64,000 nucleotides of DNA from Microcella frigidaquae (GCF_014200395.1 NZ_JACHBS010000001.1:2480001-2544000), one strand, 5' to 3'; shown: positions 26,093 to 35,003, counted from the stretch's first letter. Program-made: numbers and translations. The notes: generated from the letters alone by a model not told the origin.

Positions 26093-28306
26093 ATGACTGA
26101 TCTCGATGCAGCCCTGAGCGGCCTCGCCTCGCTCCCCGACGAGGACATCTATGTTCCGGTGGAGGCCCCCGAGCAGTCGGAGCTTGACCGGAAGATCAAC
26201 CAGCACTTCGACGGGGTCGTCGTCCGTAAGGATCTGGTCAAAGCTGTCAGGGGCAATGCGGTTGTCCCGGGATATGTCCTCGAGTATTTGCTTGGTCAGT
26301 ACGCCGCGACCGACGACGAGGCGACAATCCAGGAGGGCATCGATAACGTTCGCCGGATTCTCGCTGATCACTACGTCCACCGAAACGAGCACATGCTCAT
26401 CAAGGCGAAGATCCAGCAGAAGGGCAAGTACCGGATCATCGACCGGGTCTCGGTCGTCTTGAACGACAAGGACGACGTCTACGAGGCGTCGTTCGAGAAC
26501 CTCCAGATCAGCAAGGTTGTCATCGACGCGCAGACAGTGAAGGCCAACGAGAAGCTTCTCGTGAGCGGCGTCTGGTGCATCTGCGACATCGAGTACGTCC
26601 ACAACGACAGCCCTGGATCCGTCCCGTGGCAGCTCGGCAGCCTGAAAGCAATTCAGATTTCCGGCATCGACTTCGACCGGTACTTCGAGAGCCGCAAGGC
26701 CTTCACGACCGACGAGTGGATCGACGTCCTAACTCAGTCCATCGGGCTGAACCCTGAGCAGTTCAGCCGGCGCGGGAAGCTCATCGCCCTTACGCGCCTC
26801 ATCCCCTTTGTCGAGCGCAACTACAACCTGATCGAGCTTGGGCCAAAGGGCACCGGCAAGTCGCACACGTTCAGCGAACTCTCGCCGAACGGCATTCTCA
26901 TTTCCGGCGGCGAGGTGACGGTCGCCAAGCTCTTCGTGAATAACGCCTCCGGCAAGATCGGTCTCGTCGGGTACTGGGACTGCGTGGCTTTCGACGAGTT
27001 CGCATCGAACAAGAAGACGGACCAAAACCTCGTCAATGTCATGAAGAACTACCTGGCGAACAAGTCCTTCTCGCGCGGCACGAGCGTCTACGGGGCAGAG
27101 GCATCGATGGCGTTCATTGGCAACACGACGCACACCGTGCCGTTCATGCTGAAGAACACTGACCTCTTCGACGAATTGCCGCCCTCCTACCGCGACCCGG
27201 CCTGGCTCGACCGCATCCACCACTACATCCCGGGCTGGGAGGTCTCGCCAGTCCGTTCCGAGATGTTCTCCAGCGGCTACGGCTTCGTTGTCGACTACTT
27301 GGCCGAAGTGCTGCACTCGCTCCGGAGCGAGGACTTCTCCGACAAGTACCAGCAGCACTTCACGCTCGACACCTCGATCGTGACGCGCGATCAGGACGGC
27401 ATCCGCAAGACGTTTTCCGGTCTCATGAAGCTGATCCACCCCTCTGGTGAAGCCACGCAAGACGAGATCGAGGAACTTCTCGTCTTCGCCATCGAAGGTC
27501 GCAAGAGGGTGAAGGATCAGATTCTCCGGATCGACCCCACGATGCGCGAGAACCCTCCCCGATTCCGATACCAGGATGCGCTCGGTGCGTGGCGTGATGT
27601 GCAGTCCCTGGAGGAGATCCAGTATCCGCAGCACTATCGGCGCGACTGGGATGCAGCATCCAACGACGGCGATATCGACGGGGGAGGCCTGCCGGCGTAC
27701 ATGGCGCCAGCGGTACCACGCACCGAGCAACGTAGCGCGGTGTCGGTCGCTCCACCGCTCCCGGTCCCCGAAAACGCGGTCGTTGTCGAACCCACCGCGC
27801 CGGGTGCGCCCGAGTTATTCGAAGGATTCCGCGATTTCCAGGCCGGTCAGACCGGTGTCTCCTATGAGAATCTGCTCCTGCCATGGCTCGTCGGGGCGAG
27901 GAAGATCACGATCGTCGACGGCTACATTCGTATGTTCCACCAAGGTCGCAACCTCACCGATCTGCTCAGTCTGCTCGCGGTGACGAAGGACCCGACAGAC
28001 GAGCTCGAAGTGACGCTGGAGACGATTGAAGAGGAGAGGATCGAGTTCAAGCGAAAGCAGCTCGAGATGCTCCTCGCGATCCGGAACGCCGCGGAGTCGT
28101 TCGGGATAAAGCTCTTGGTGAAGTGGGATCCGACGATCCACGACCGTTGGATCGTCACCGATCTTGGCTGGCGGATTCAACTCGGCAAGGGGTTGGACAT
28201 CTGGGAGAAGCCGACAAACGCCTTCGCGGAAGTGCGTCAGGAGTTTCGTCCCATCGCTAAGTCCTTCACCGTGCACTACAACCGCATTCCGCGCGAAGAG
28301 GCCTGA
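26093..28306 (+). CDS. brxL: BrxL AAA+ protein with C-terminal MIT_C/PLD-like domain
   Basis: 737 aa. The N-terminal BrxL region (EQSELDRKINQHFDGVVVRKDL...VPGYVLEYLLGQYA) is followed by an AAA+ core with Walker A GPKGTGKS near 249 and Walker B CVAFDEF near 297. A Pro-rich linker (~540-575) leads to residues ~585-735 with ITIVDGYIRMFHQGRNL, IHDRWIVTDLGWRIQLGKGLDIW and a final R-K-like segment, matching the MITD1 C-terminal (MIT_C) phospholipase D-like fold. I see no Lon-type S16 Ser-Lys protease domain, so the accessory module seems to replace the usual C-terminus. BrxL is needed for phage exclusion in studied type 1 systems. A GGAGGGG ribosome site precedes it. Confidence 0.88.
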   Translation: MTDLDAALSGLASLPDEDIYVPVEAPEQSELDRKINQHFDGVVVRKDLVKAVRGNAVVPGYVLEYLLGQYAATDDEATIQEGIDNVRRILADHYVHRNEHMLIKAKIQQKGKYRIIDRVSVVLNDKDDVYEASFENLQISKVVIDAQTVKANEKLLVSGVWCICDIEYVHNDSPGSVPWQLGSLKAIQISGIDFDRYFESRKAFTTDEWIDVLTQSIGLNPEQFSRRGKLIALTRLIPFVERNYNLIELGPKGTGKSHTFSELSPNGILISGGEVTVAKLFVNNASGKIGLVGYWDCVAFDEFASNKKTDQNLVNVMKNYLANKSFSRGTSVYGAEASMAFIGNTTHTVPFMLKNTDLFDELPPSYRDPAWLDRIHHYIPGWEVSPVRSEMFSSGYGFVVDYLAEVLHSLRSEDFSDKYQQHFTLDTSIVTRDQDGIRKTFSGLMKLIHPSGEATQDEIEELLVFAIEGRKRVKDQILRIDPTMRENPPRFRYQDALGAWRDVQSLEEIQYPQHYRRDWDAASNDGDIDGGGLPAYMAPAVPRTEQRSAVSVAPPLPVPENAVVVEPTAPGAPELFEGFRDFQAGQTGVSYENLLLPWLVGARKITIVDGYIRMFHQGRNLTDLLSLLAVTKDPTDELEVTLETIEEERIEFKRKQLEMLLAIRNAAESFGIKLLVKWDPTIHDRWIVTDLGWRIQLGKGLDIWEKPTNAFAEVRQEFRPIAKSFTVHYNRIPREEA

Positions 28307-28308
28307 CT

Positions 28309-29556
28309 TTGGCAGCGCTGCATGCTGGTCAAGCTTCACTCCAAGAGGTGATTCGGGGTCGCCAGGTCGGACAGTGGGAGTTGACGGAACCACTGGGCCG
28401 TGGCGGTCAGGGCACAACGTGGCGCGCCATCTGGAAGAAGGATGGTCAGTCGTTCACACGCGTGGCGGTCGCCGGTGGCCAACTCGAACGCGCCGTCGTC
28501 AAGCTGATGCTTCCCCCAGCGCCGGAAGAGGTTCCTATCCCGGCCCAACGCTTCGACGAGTGGCTCGAGCACGAAGCCAATGAGTTCCTCAATGAAGCGA
28601 TGACTCTCAGCAAGATCGACAGCCCCTACATTCCGAAGGTCTATCAGGCAGCTCGCCAGTCCACACAGGCGGGCTGGAAGGTCCCTTGGTTCGCGACCGA
28701 GCTCATCAGCGGTCGGAGTCTTGGCGAGCAAGTCGGATCGCAGGGCCCGCTTGACCAGAACCAGTTGCTAGACCTCGCCCACGACATCCTCGCCGCCTTG
28801 AGTGCGATTCATGGTGTCGGGCTGGTGCACCTCGACCTGAAGCCGGACAACGTCATGCTGGAACCCGGCAAAGCGCGCCTTATAGATTTCGGTCTCGTCT
28901 CGCGCGCGAATGTAAGAGGCCGCTTCGGGGGAACGCCCGGGTTCTTCGCGCCCGAACAGCTCGACGATGTGATCGAAGAACGAGACTTTGCTCCTGCGGC
29001 CGACATCTTCAAGCTTGGAGTGACTCTCGCGATTGCCGCGGGTGTGCGCTTACGGGATTTGTGGGCTGTAGACCCGTACGGGGATGACGACGTGGTTCGT
29101 CGCGCGATGAAGGAACGTCCCCGATTGGGAGACCTCAAGCCTGTTGTTCGGCAGGTGATCGAACCGATGCTGGAGTTCAGCCCCGAGCGTCGTCCATCCG
29201 CCGACGCTTCACTGCAGCGCGTACGCGGACTTCTGCCGGTCGGTAACGCTAAAGGGAGCCGTCAGGACGCTGTTCCCCCCGCTCGAGGACCTGCGCCTCC
29301 GCAGAATCGGGTTGCCCCCGCTCGCGCCAACCCGGCGGCAGCAGCGCCAGCCGCGAAGCCTGTACGGGGTCAGGCCAATGTCGGGGCAAAGGTCGTCGTT
29401 GTTGACCGCCTGGGACTTGACTGGACGGGCGTTGTCGTCGGACTTGATGAGAAGCGACCGGGCCATGTTCTGATCCGCCACGAGGCGACGCGGGGCAATG
29501 ACAACGTGCGTTCCTATCCGCTTTCTCAGGTCGTCCGCGGCAGGCCTCTGGCGTGA
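28309..29556 (+). CDS. Hanks-type Ser/Thr protein kinase of the BREX operon
   Basis: 415 aa from a TTG 2 nt after the brxL stop; translational coupling favours this start, and no better codon occurs before the glycine loop. Kinase motifs: LGRGGQGTTW (~29), AVVKLM lysine, HLDLKPDNVM (~173), IDFGLV (~193), GTPGFFAPEQ. A Pro/Ala-rich linker (~320-350) leads to a small C-terminal beta domain (KVVVVDRLGLDWTGVVVGLD). It has no membrane segment, unlike PknB-type receptors. Kinases (PglW) belong to type 2 BREX/Pgl systems; this one is much smaller and sits in a type 1-like gene set. Confidence 0.85.
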   Translation: MAALHAGQASLQEVIRGRQVGQWELTEPLGRGGQGTTWRAIWKKDGQSFTRVAVAGGQLERAVVKLMLPPAPEEVPIPAQRFDEWLEHEANEFLNEAMTLSKIDSPYIPKVYQAARQSTQAGWKVPWFATELISGRSLGEQVGSQGPLDQNQLLDLAHDILAALSAIHGVGLVHLDLKPDNVMLEPGKARLIDFGLVSRANVRGRFGGTPGFFAPEQLDDVIEERDFAPAADIFKLGVTLAIAAGVRLRDLWAVDPYGDDDVVRRAMKERPRLGDLKPVVRQVIEPMLEFSPERRPSADASLQRVRGLLPVGNAKGSRQDAVPPARGPAPPQNRVAPARANPAAAAPAAKPVRGQANVGAKVVVVDRLGLDWTGVVVGLDEKRPGHVLIRHEATRGNDNVRSYPLSQVVRGRPLA

Positions 29557-29744
29557 CCGCTCGGTGTTCAGCAACGCACGAGACCTGAAAGGCAAGCCCA
29601 ATGCATGAGATCATCTGCCCGAACTGCGGCAAGGCCTTCACGATCGATGAGGCCGGATACGCCGACATCCTGAAGCAGGTGCGCGACGGCGACTTCGAGA
29701 AGCAGTTGCACGAGCGGCTCGAGCTCGCCGAGCGCGACAAGAAG

Positions 29745-31154
29745 GGCCACGTCCCGCTGAGTGGTGGTCTTTCGTTTCCACGCGATGATCAGCTGGCTGC
29801 AGTCTAGGCGGCCGTGATCTCGGGCAGCATCACCGCGTCCTCGACCGAGCTGGTGGCGGTGAGTTCGGCCATGGACGCTTCGGAAAAGTAACGGCGGTCG
29901 CCAGCTTCCCATTCGTCGTGCTGCTCGATCAAAACGGCGCCGGTCAGGCGCAGCAGGCTGGCAGTGTTCGGGAACACTCCGACGACGTCGGTGCGACGTT
30001 TGATCTCACGGTTCAGCCGTTCCAGCGGATTCGTCGACCAGATCTGCCGCCAATGCCGGGCGGGGAAGTGCTTGAACGCCAGCACGTCGGCTCGGGCATC
30101 GTGGAGCATCTGGGCAGCCTTGGGGTGAACGCGGTCGATCATGCGAGCAACCTCCTCGAACTGCGCGTCAATATGCTCAGCGTCGGGTTGGGCGAAGATC
30201 GTGCGGATGATCGAGGCCACCATCTCCTGCCGACCCTTAGGCAGGACGGTGAGCACGTTGCGCATGAAATGCACGCGGCACCGCTGCCAGGCCGCTCCCT
30301 GCACCACCACCGCGATAGCTGCTTTCAAACCCGCGTGCGCGTCGGAGATCACCAGCTTCACCCCGGAAAGCCCTCGAGCTTTCAACGATCGCAGGAACGC
30401 TTTCCAGAACTCCTCCGTTTCGCTGTCGCCCACGTCAAAGCCGAGCACCTGACGGTGCCCGTCAGCGGTGATCCCGATCGCGACCACAACCGCTTGAGAC
30501 ACCACCCGCCCGTCGATGCGAACCTTGCAATAGGTGGCGTCCAAGAAGACGTAGGGGTAGGCGATCTGAGACAGGGATCGGTCGCGGAATGCCGCAACCG
30601 TCGCGTCCAGGCCGGCGCAGATGCGAGACACCTCGGACTTCGAGATGCCCGTGTCGGCGCCGAGCGCCTTGACCAGATCGTCAACCTTGCGGGTGGAGAC
30701 GCCGTGCAGGTAGGCCTCCATCACCACGGCGAACAGCGCCTGATCGACCCGGCGGCGCCGCTCCAACAACGACGGAAAGAAACTGTCGGCCCGCAGCTTC
30801 GGGATCCGCAACTCCAGATCTCCCGCAGTGGTCGACAGGGTGCGCAACCTCGCCCCGTTGCGAGTCGCAACGCGCTCGGCGGTGCGCTCGTAGGGTCCGG
30901 CGCCGATCACCGACGCGGCTTCGGCGTCGATCAGTTCTTGGTAGAGCCGTTCGGTCATCTGACGGATGCGGTCGGTGGTGTCGGTGAGTTTCAGCTCGGC
31001 GAGCAGCTGAAGCAGGGCAGACTGATTGAGGGCCATCGTGCGATCTCCTGTCGTGAGTAACTTGGTCGTTCTCACTGACCATCGCACGGTGGCCCCTCAC
31101 GTCAACGACACGACGCTCAGGACCGGAAAGTCCACCACCCCACGGGACTCAGGC
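29745..31154 (-). mobile_element. IS256-family insertion sequence, copy 3
   Basis: 1,410 bp with an 8-bp target duplication ACAAGAAG (29737-29744 and 31155-31162). Same ends as the other copies; it interrupts the DUF2130 gene in the antisense orientation. Confidence 0.95.
29804..31036 (-). CDS. IS256-family transposase (copy 3)
   Basis: 410-aa transposase starting at the ATG at 31036. It differs from the other two copies by one noticed substitution (KLRAD for KLRAG, from a single base near 30787). All DDE motifs are intact. Confidence 0.93.
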   Translation of the reverse strand: MALNQSALLQLLAELKLTDTTDRIRQMTERLYQELIDAEAASVIGAGPYERTAERVATRNGARLRTLSTTAGDLELRIPKLRADSFFPSLLERRRRVDQALFAVVMEAYLHGVSTRKVDDLVKALGADTGISKSEVSRICAGLDATVAAFRDRSLSQIAYPYVFLDATYCKVRIDGRVVSQAVVVAIGITADGHRQVLGFDVGDSETEEFWKAFLRSLKARGLSGVKLVISDAHAGLKAAIAVVVQGAAWQRCRVHFMRNVLTVLPKGRQEMVASIIRTIFAQPDAEHIDAQFEEVARMIDRVHPKAAQMLHDARADVLAFKHFPARHWRQIWSTNPLERLNREIKRRTDVVGVFPNTASLLRLTGAVLIEQHDEWEAGDRRYFSEASMAELTATSSVEDAVMLPEITAA

Positions 31155-32262
31155 ACAAGAAGAACGAGCTGAAGCTCGCGCAGGCACACGCAGAGGCCGA
31201 GCGGGCGAAGCTGCTCAGCGAGCTCGAGCAGGCGAAGGCCGAGACGACATCCGCCGTTGAGTTGGCTGAGGCCAAGCTGGCGGCGAAGCTGCAGGACCAG
31301 CTGGCCGAGAAGGCGGCGGAGGTCGAGAAGCTGAAGGCGAGCATCCAGGCGTCAGAGCAGTTGAAGCAGTTGGCCGTGATCGAAGCGACCACGCGCGTTG
31401 AGAAGGAGCGCGACCGGCTCAAGGCCGACCTCGAGCTGGCCGAAGCGCAGAAGGCGCTCGGCGAGAAGGCGCTGCAGGAGAAGTACGAGCAGCAGATCAA
31501 AGACCGCGACGACGCCATCGAGCGGCTGCGCGACATGAAGGCGAAGCTGTCGACCAAGATGGGTGGGGCGGGCCAGCGCGCACGGGCAGCAAGGGCGACT
31601 ACATCTTCCGCGACTACGCCGGCACGGTGTCGGGCGACGGTGCTTCGGCGGATGGCGGGGCCGGCACCGAGATCGTGTCGATCATGTTCGAGATGAAGAA
31701 CGAGAGCGACGCGACCGCGACCAAGAAGAAGAACGAGGACTTCTTCAAAGAGCTCGATAAGGACCGCACCGAGAAGGGCTGCGAGTACGCGGTGCTCGTG
31801 TCGCTGCTCGAGCCCGACAACGAGCTCTACAACACCGGAATCGTCGACGTCTCGCACCGCTACTCGAAGATGTACGTGGTGCGGCCGCAGTTCTTCTTGT
31901 CCGTCTATCACCGTGCTGCGCAACGCCGCCCTCGGATCGCTGCAGTACAAGCGCGAGCTCGAACTGGTGAAGGCGCAGAACGTCGACATCACCAACTTCG
32001 AGAACGAGCTCGAGAGCTTCAAGAGCGGGTTCTCGCGCAACTACGATCTCGCCTCGCGCAAGTTCCAGGAGGCGATCTCAGAGATCGACAAGGTGATCGA
32101 CCGCTTGCAGAAGGTCAAGGATGCCCTGCTCGGGTCGGAGCGCAACCTGCGGTTGGCCAACGACAAGGCGCAGGACGTGACGATCAAGAAGCTGACGCGC
32201 GGGAACCCGACGATGGCGCAGAAGTTCGCGGAGTTGGGGGAGGGTGGCGGGGAGTAGGCCGG

Positions 32263-32889
32263 CTAGGCAGACAGCGGTCGCACGCCGATGAACGCCGCCA
32301 GGTCGGTCGCATCTCGATGCACGTCGTACTCGCGGAGCAGAGAGATGTACCGCGTCTTGTCGAGTGACCAGTCGTAGAGCTCGGGCTCGTCAAGCTCTTG
32401 AGCGGCCACGAAGACGAGATCGGCGAGCAAGCGTGTCGTGCGGCCGTTGCCATCGGCGAATGGGTGGATTCGCACCGTTTCAGCATGCACCGCGACACCC
32501 AGTTGCCGGGGGGTCAAGTCGCTCGTCATCGTGCGTCGGTAGTTGAGCGTGTCGAGCGATGTTCTGAGCTCTACGGCGACGAGCTCGGGTGCGACGCCGA
32601 GTGTTAGTTCGCGCACGCGCAGTTTGCCGCCCCACGACCAGATGTCGGCATAGAGCCGTCGATGAAGCTCTCGAATGAAGTGATCGTTGAGGAGTTCATC
32701 GAGCCCGATCTCGCGGGCCAAGACGCGGTTGAGAAGGTCTGCTGCGACCTCATCTTGAACGGCTTGTTCGAGGTCGAAGATTGCCGCTTTGGTGACGTCT
32801 ACGCCGAGGGCTTCGCGAATCGACGGCAACAATGCATCGAACTCATCGCCGTCGAGCGGCGTCTCGCCGTACCCAGGCGAGAGCGCCAT
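32263..32889 (-). CDS. Fic-domain protein
   Basis: 208 aa. The Fic core HPFADGNGRT at residues 142-151 has the catalytic His, the acidic residue and both glycines and Arg needed to transfer AMP (or a related group) from a nucleotide to a target hydroxyl. The upstream DIWSWGGKLR strand-loop is the usual substrate-binding flap. Fic proteins of this size often act as toxins. The start overlaps the stop of a 51-aa gene by ATGA, which suggests a toxin-antitoxin pair. Confidence 0.85.
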   Translation of the reverse strand: MALSPGYGETPLDGDEFDALLPSIREALGVDVTKAAIFDLEQAVQDEVAADLLNRVLAREIGLDELLNDHFIRELHRRLYADIWSWGGKLRVRELTLGVAPELVAVELRTSLDTLNYRRTMTSDLTPRQLGVAVHAETVRIHPFADGNGRTTRLLADLVFVAAQELDEPELYDWSLDKTRYISLLREYDVHRDATDLAAFIGVRPLSA

Positions 32890-33044
32890 CAGCGCCCGTT
32901 GCGTCGCTCGGCCAGGAACTTCTCGGCCGCAGCAGACCGAACGAATCCAGCAGGAACTTCGCGGCGCTCAAGCCGCGCAGAGTCAGCGGTAGAGCGCGAC
33001 ACGGCACGCTTGACGACTTCTGCGTCGACTTTGCGCTGCTCCAT
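32889..33044 (-). CDS. 51-aa protein coupled to the Fic gene, candidate antitoxin
   Basis: Starts at the ATG at 33044 with GGAAGGGAG about 7 nt upstream and ends in an ATGA overlap with fic. It is charged and helical (MEQRKVDAEVVKRAV...AAAEKFLAERRNGR). Small upstream partners of Fic toxins (VbhA type) block the active site through an [S/T]xxxE[G/N] helix. The nearest match here is SARLER, which lacks the final G/N, so inhibition by that route is uncertain. Confidence 0.55.
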   Translation of the reverse strand: MEQRKVDAEVVKRAVSRSTADSARLERREVPAGFVRSAAAEKFLAERRNGR

Positions 33045-33170
33045 GAGTTCGCTCCCTTCCTCGCTCTCATGGTACCGCCCGAGCGTCTGAAGCTCAGGGT
33101 CATGGGCTACACCGCTTTCAGGGCCTTGACCACGCTCGGTAGCGTGAGACCGACGAGAGAGAGCAACGCC

Positions 33171-33998
33171 ATGCGCAGACAAGCAGCCTTGCGACTGCAC
33201 CCGGCATTGACCGCGATGCTGAACGGGCTCGGCGACACCGAGTTCGGCGACGAGTTTCGACAGAATGCCGTGACCCTGTCGACCCAGCTGATCACGCAGC
33301 CGCGCCCCGACCCTGGGCAGGCACTCGTGCCACACCGGTGGATGCTCGAGCGGGCATCCGGCGATGGCCTGCCGTTGACCGCCGCGGGGTACCTGAAGCC
33401 CGTCGATGCACGCGAGCTCGCCGAGCTCTTGCCGGAGATGCGCGACTACCCCTGGGCGGGCACCCGCGAGATCGACGCCCACCCGGTGCTGGCCTTTCGG
33501 GAGTACCTGCGCGACATCAAACTGGTGCGGCGGTACAAGGGCACCTTGCGCCTCACGCCGCTCGGTCGGGAGTGCCTGGCCGACCCGGAGCGACTGTGGC
33601 GGCACTGTGCCGACACCCTGATCGGTGACCCGGCCATCTTCGGCGGGCATTGCTCCGTGACGCTTGCCGTCTACGCGGCCACCGCCGACCGAACAATTCG
33701 TCCGCAACGCATCGCGCGCGTGTTGAGCGCGCACGGGTGGCGACACAGTGGCGGTGAGCCGCTCGGAGACCGCGACGTGTATCCGGTGTGGAACGAGCTC
33801 TGGGCCAGGTTGTCGGCCGTTGGCACGCCCGACCCAGAGGCAGGGCGCGGCGAGTTTCTTCCGCGCATCCCGAGCGCGGCGGCGCGGGCGCTGATCAGAG
33901 ACGCGCTGTTCGAGGTCGTACCCGACCCCGATGTTGACCCCGACGAGGCGGAGGCGGGGGCCGCGTTTCGTCGGGGCGCCTACCGGCCAATTCGGTAG
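33171..33998 (+). CDS. Hypothetical protein (pRiA4b ORF-3-like C-terminal pattern)
   Basis: 275 aa from the ATG at 33171, which follows GAGAGAG; the frame is open far upstream but overlaps the Fic partner there. The pattern PLTAAGYLKPVDARELAELLP, REYLRDIKLVRRYKGTLRLTPLGRECLADP and VYPVWNELWARL resembles the helical C-terminal region of some actinobacterial proteins related to plasmid pRiA4b ORF-3. No catalytic motif is visible and the function is unknown. Confidence 0.6.
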   Translation: MRRQAALRLHPALTAMLNGLGDTEFGDEFRQNAVTLSTQLITQPRPDPGQALVPHRWMLERASGDGLPLTAAGYLKPVDARELAELLPEMRDYPWAGTREIDAHPVLAFREYLRDIKLVRRYKGTLRLTPLGRECLADPERLWRHCADTLIGDPAIFGGHCSVTLAVYAATADRTIRPQRIARVLSAHGWRHSGGEPLGDRDVYPVWNELWARLSAVGTPDPEAGRGEFLPRIPSAAARALIRDALFEVVPDPDVDPDEAEAGAAFRRGAYRPIR

Positions 33999-34102
33999 CC
34001 GCTCTGCGACTGACGCTTGACGAGATCGCTGCGCTCGACGCCCGGGCTGATCGCGAGGGCAAGACGCGGTCTGAGATCATCCGCGAGGCGCTGAGTTGCT
34101 GA
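33995..34102 (+). pseudogene. Ribbon-helix-helix antitoxin remnant
   Basis: A start-less frame reads LRLTLDEIAALDARADREG followed by KTRSEIIREALS, a CopG/Arc ribbon-helix-helix domain. It has no usable start codon and no partner toxin and overlaps the 3' end of the convergent UDG-like gene, so it is best read as a decayed antitoxin gene. Confidence 0.4.
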
Positions 34103-34823
34103 GCCACTCCGCGAGGCCCTGCTTCTGCGCCTTCAGGTTCTGACCGGGAACATTGAGCGTCCAGCCGAGCGCGCGGCGTCCGCCGACCGTGCCGGTGAGC
34201 AGCGTGGTGCGCGTCGTGCCGCCCAGCACGCGCTTCTCCTCGTGCTCGACCTCGAACATCCCGAATCGGCGGAAGGTCTCGACCACGGTCCTGCCGTTCA
34301 GCACGATCAGGTCGTAGCCGCCTTGCGCAATGAGCGCGCGGAGGAAGGGCAGGTCGTCGTCGACGAGGCGGTCCTGCACGGCCGGGCTCGCGATGCGCGA
34401 CCACACCGGGTCGGTCGCCCACTGCACGAGATCGAGGTGCACCGCCGTGCGGCTCTTGTACGAGACGCCGAGCGGGTCCATCACGTAGGTCTGCATCGGC
34501 GAGAACCACGACCAGTAGGGGTTGACGTCGAAGTAGCGGTCGCAGCTCTCGGCGACACGGAGCGCCTGCTCCTCGGTCAGCACATCGTGCTCGCCGAGAC
34601 CGAGAGTCTCGAGGTCGACGAAGCGCTTCTTGGCGGGCTCGAGAAGCGGCTTGCCCTTCTTGCTCGAGCAGAACTCGCTCACGCTCGGGTTGATGCCGAC
34701 GCTTGCGACGCGGGCCGAGCGCGGGTCGCCGAAGCTCGTCACCGGCGCGGAGCCCCGCACGATCGACAGCCCGTCGGGGCGGGGGCGGCGGATGCGGTCG
34801 ATGAGCAGCTGGTCGTCGATCAC
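34077..34823 (-). CDS. Uracil-DNA-glycosylase-fold-like protein
   Basis: 248 aa from a GTG with GGAAGGA upstream. ARVASVGINPSVSEF near residue 39 resembles the GxNP/GINP active-site strand of the UDG superfamily (MUG-like). YFDVNPYWSWFSPM and LIVLNGRTVVETFRRFG look like the later UDG strands. The catalytic assignment is uncertain. It is divergent from the ARPP-1 gene and shares the 180-bp region that holds operator B, so it may belong to the same regulon. Confidence 0.45.
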   Translation of the reverse strand: MIDDQLLIDRIRRPRPDGLSIVRGSAPVTSFGDPRSARVASVGINPSVSEFCSSKKGKPLLEPAKKRFVDLETLGLGEHDVLTEEQALRVAESCDRYFDVNPYWSWFSPMQTYVMDPLGVSYKSRTAVHLDLVQWATDPVWSRIASPAVQDRLVDDDLPFLRALIAQGGYDLIVLNGRTVVETFRRFGMFEVEHEEKRVLGGTTRTTLLTGTVGGRRALGWTLNVPGQNLKAQKQGLAEWLSNSAPRG

Positions 34824-34897
34824 GGGGTGGTCCTTCCGGGGTGGTGGTGGGCGTGCAGGGGCTCGTGTCGGAGCGTGGTGAGACAGTATCAGATGAC

Positions 34898-34917
34898 TAA
34901 TCGCTGTTTCGCGCTAA
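34898..34917 (+). promoter_or_regulatory. Operator B, between UDG-like and ARPP-1 genes
   Basis: TAATCGCTGTTTCGCGCTAA has the CGC-N6-GCG core and the CGCGCTAA right half of operator A, at the same internal spacing. It lies 86 bp upstream of the ARPP-1 ATG and ~75 bp upstream of the divergent UDG-like start. By analogy with site A, TAACCA (34915-34920) could be the -10; TACAGT (34925-34930) is an alternative. Confidence 0.5.
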
Positions 34918-35003
34918 CCATGTGCTACAGTCTATTTGAGCGAAAGTGCGACAAGTCGGAACCCACCGCCCCACACCTCGTTCGGCATCCCCAGGAGGCC
35001 CCC

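Larger units (their letters stand above)
29601..32257 (+). pseudogene. DUF2130-type gene, split by IS256 copy 3 and further frameshifted
   Basis: The 5' piece begins IICPNCGKAFTIDEAGYADI, a zinc-ribbon start typical of DUF2130 proteins, and stops being collinear at 29744 where the IS enters. Continuation at 31163 restores the frame (ERDKK-NELKLAQ) into a long coiled coil ending LSTKM. There ~40 conserved residues are missing and the frame changes: GSKGDYIFRDY...MFEMKNE...[13 protein letters not shown] is in another frame. A one-base insertion near 31900 shifts back to [18 protein letters not shown]. Three independent lesions mean the gene is dead. Function of the family is unknown. Confidence 0.85.

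Noticed and set aside
18831..31154. Composite transposon formed by IS copies 2 and 3
   Set aside because: Each copy has its own target duplication and the outer flanks do not match, so they inserted independently.
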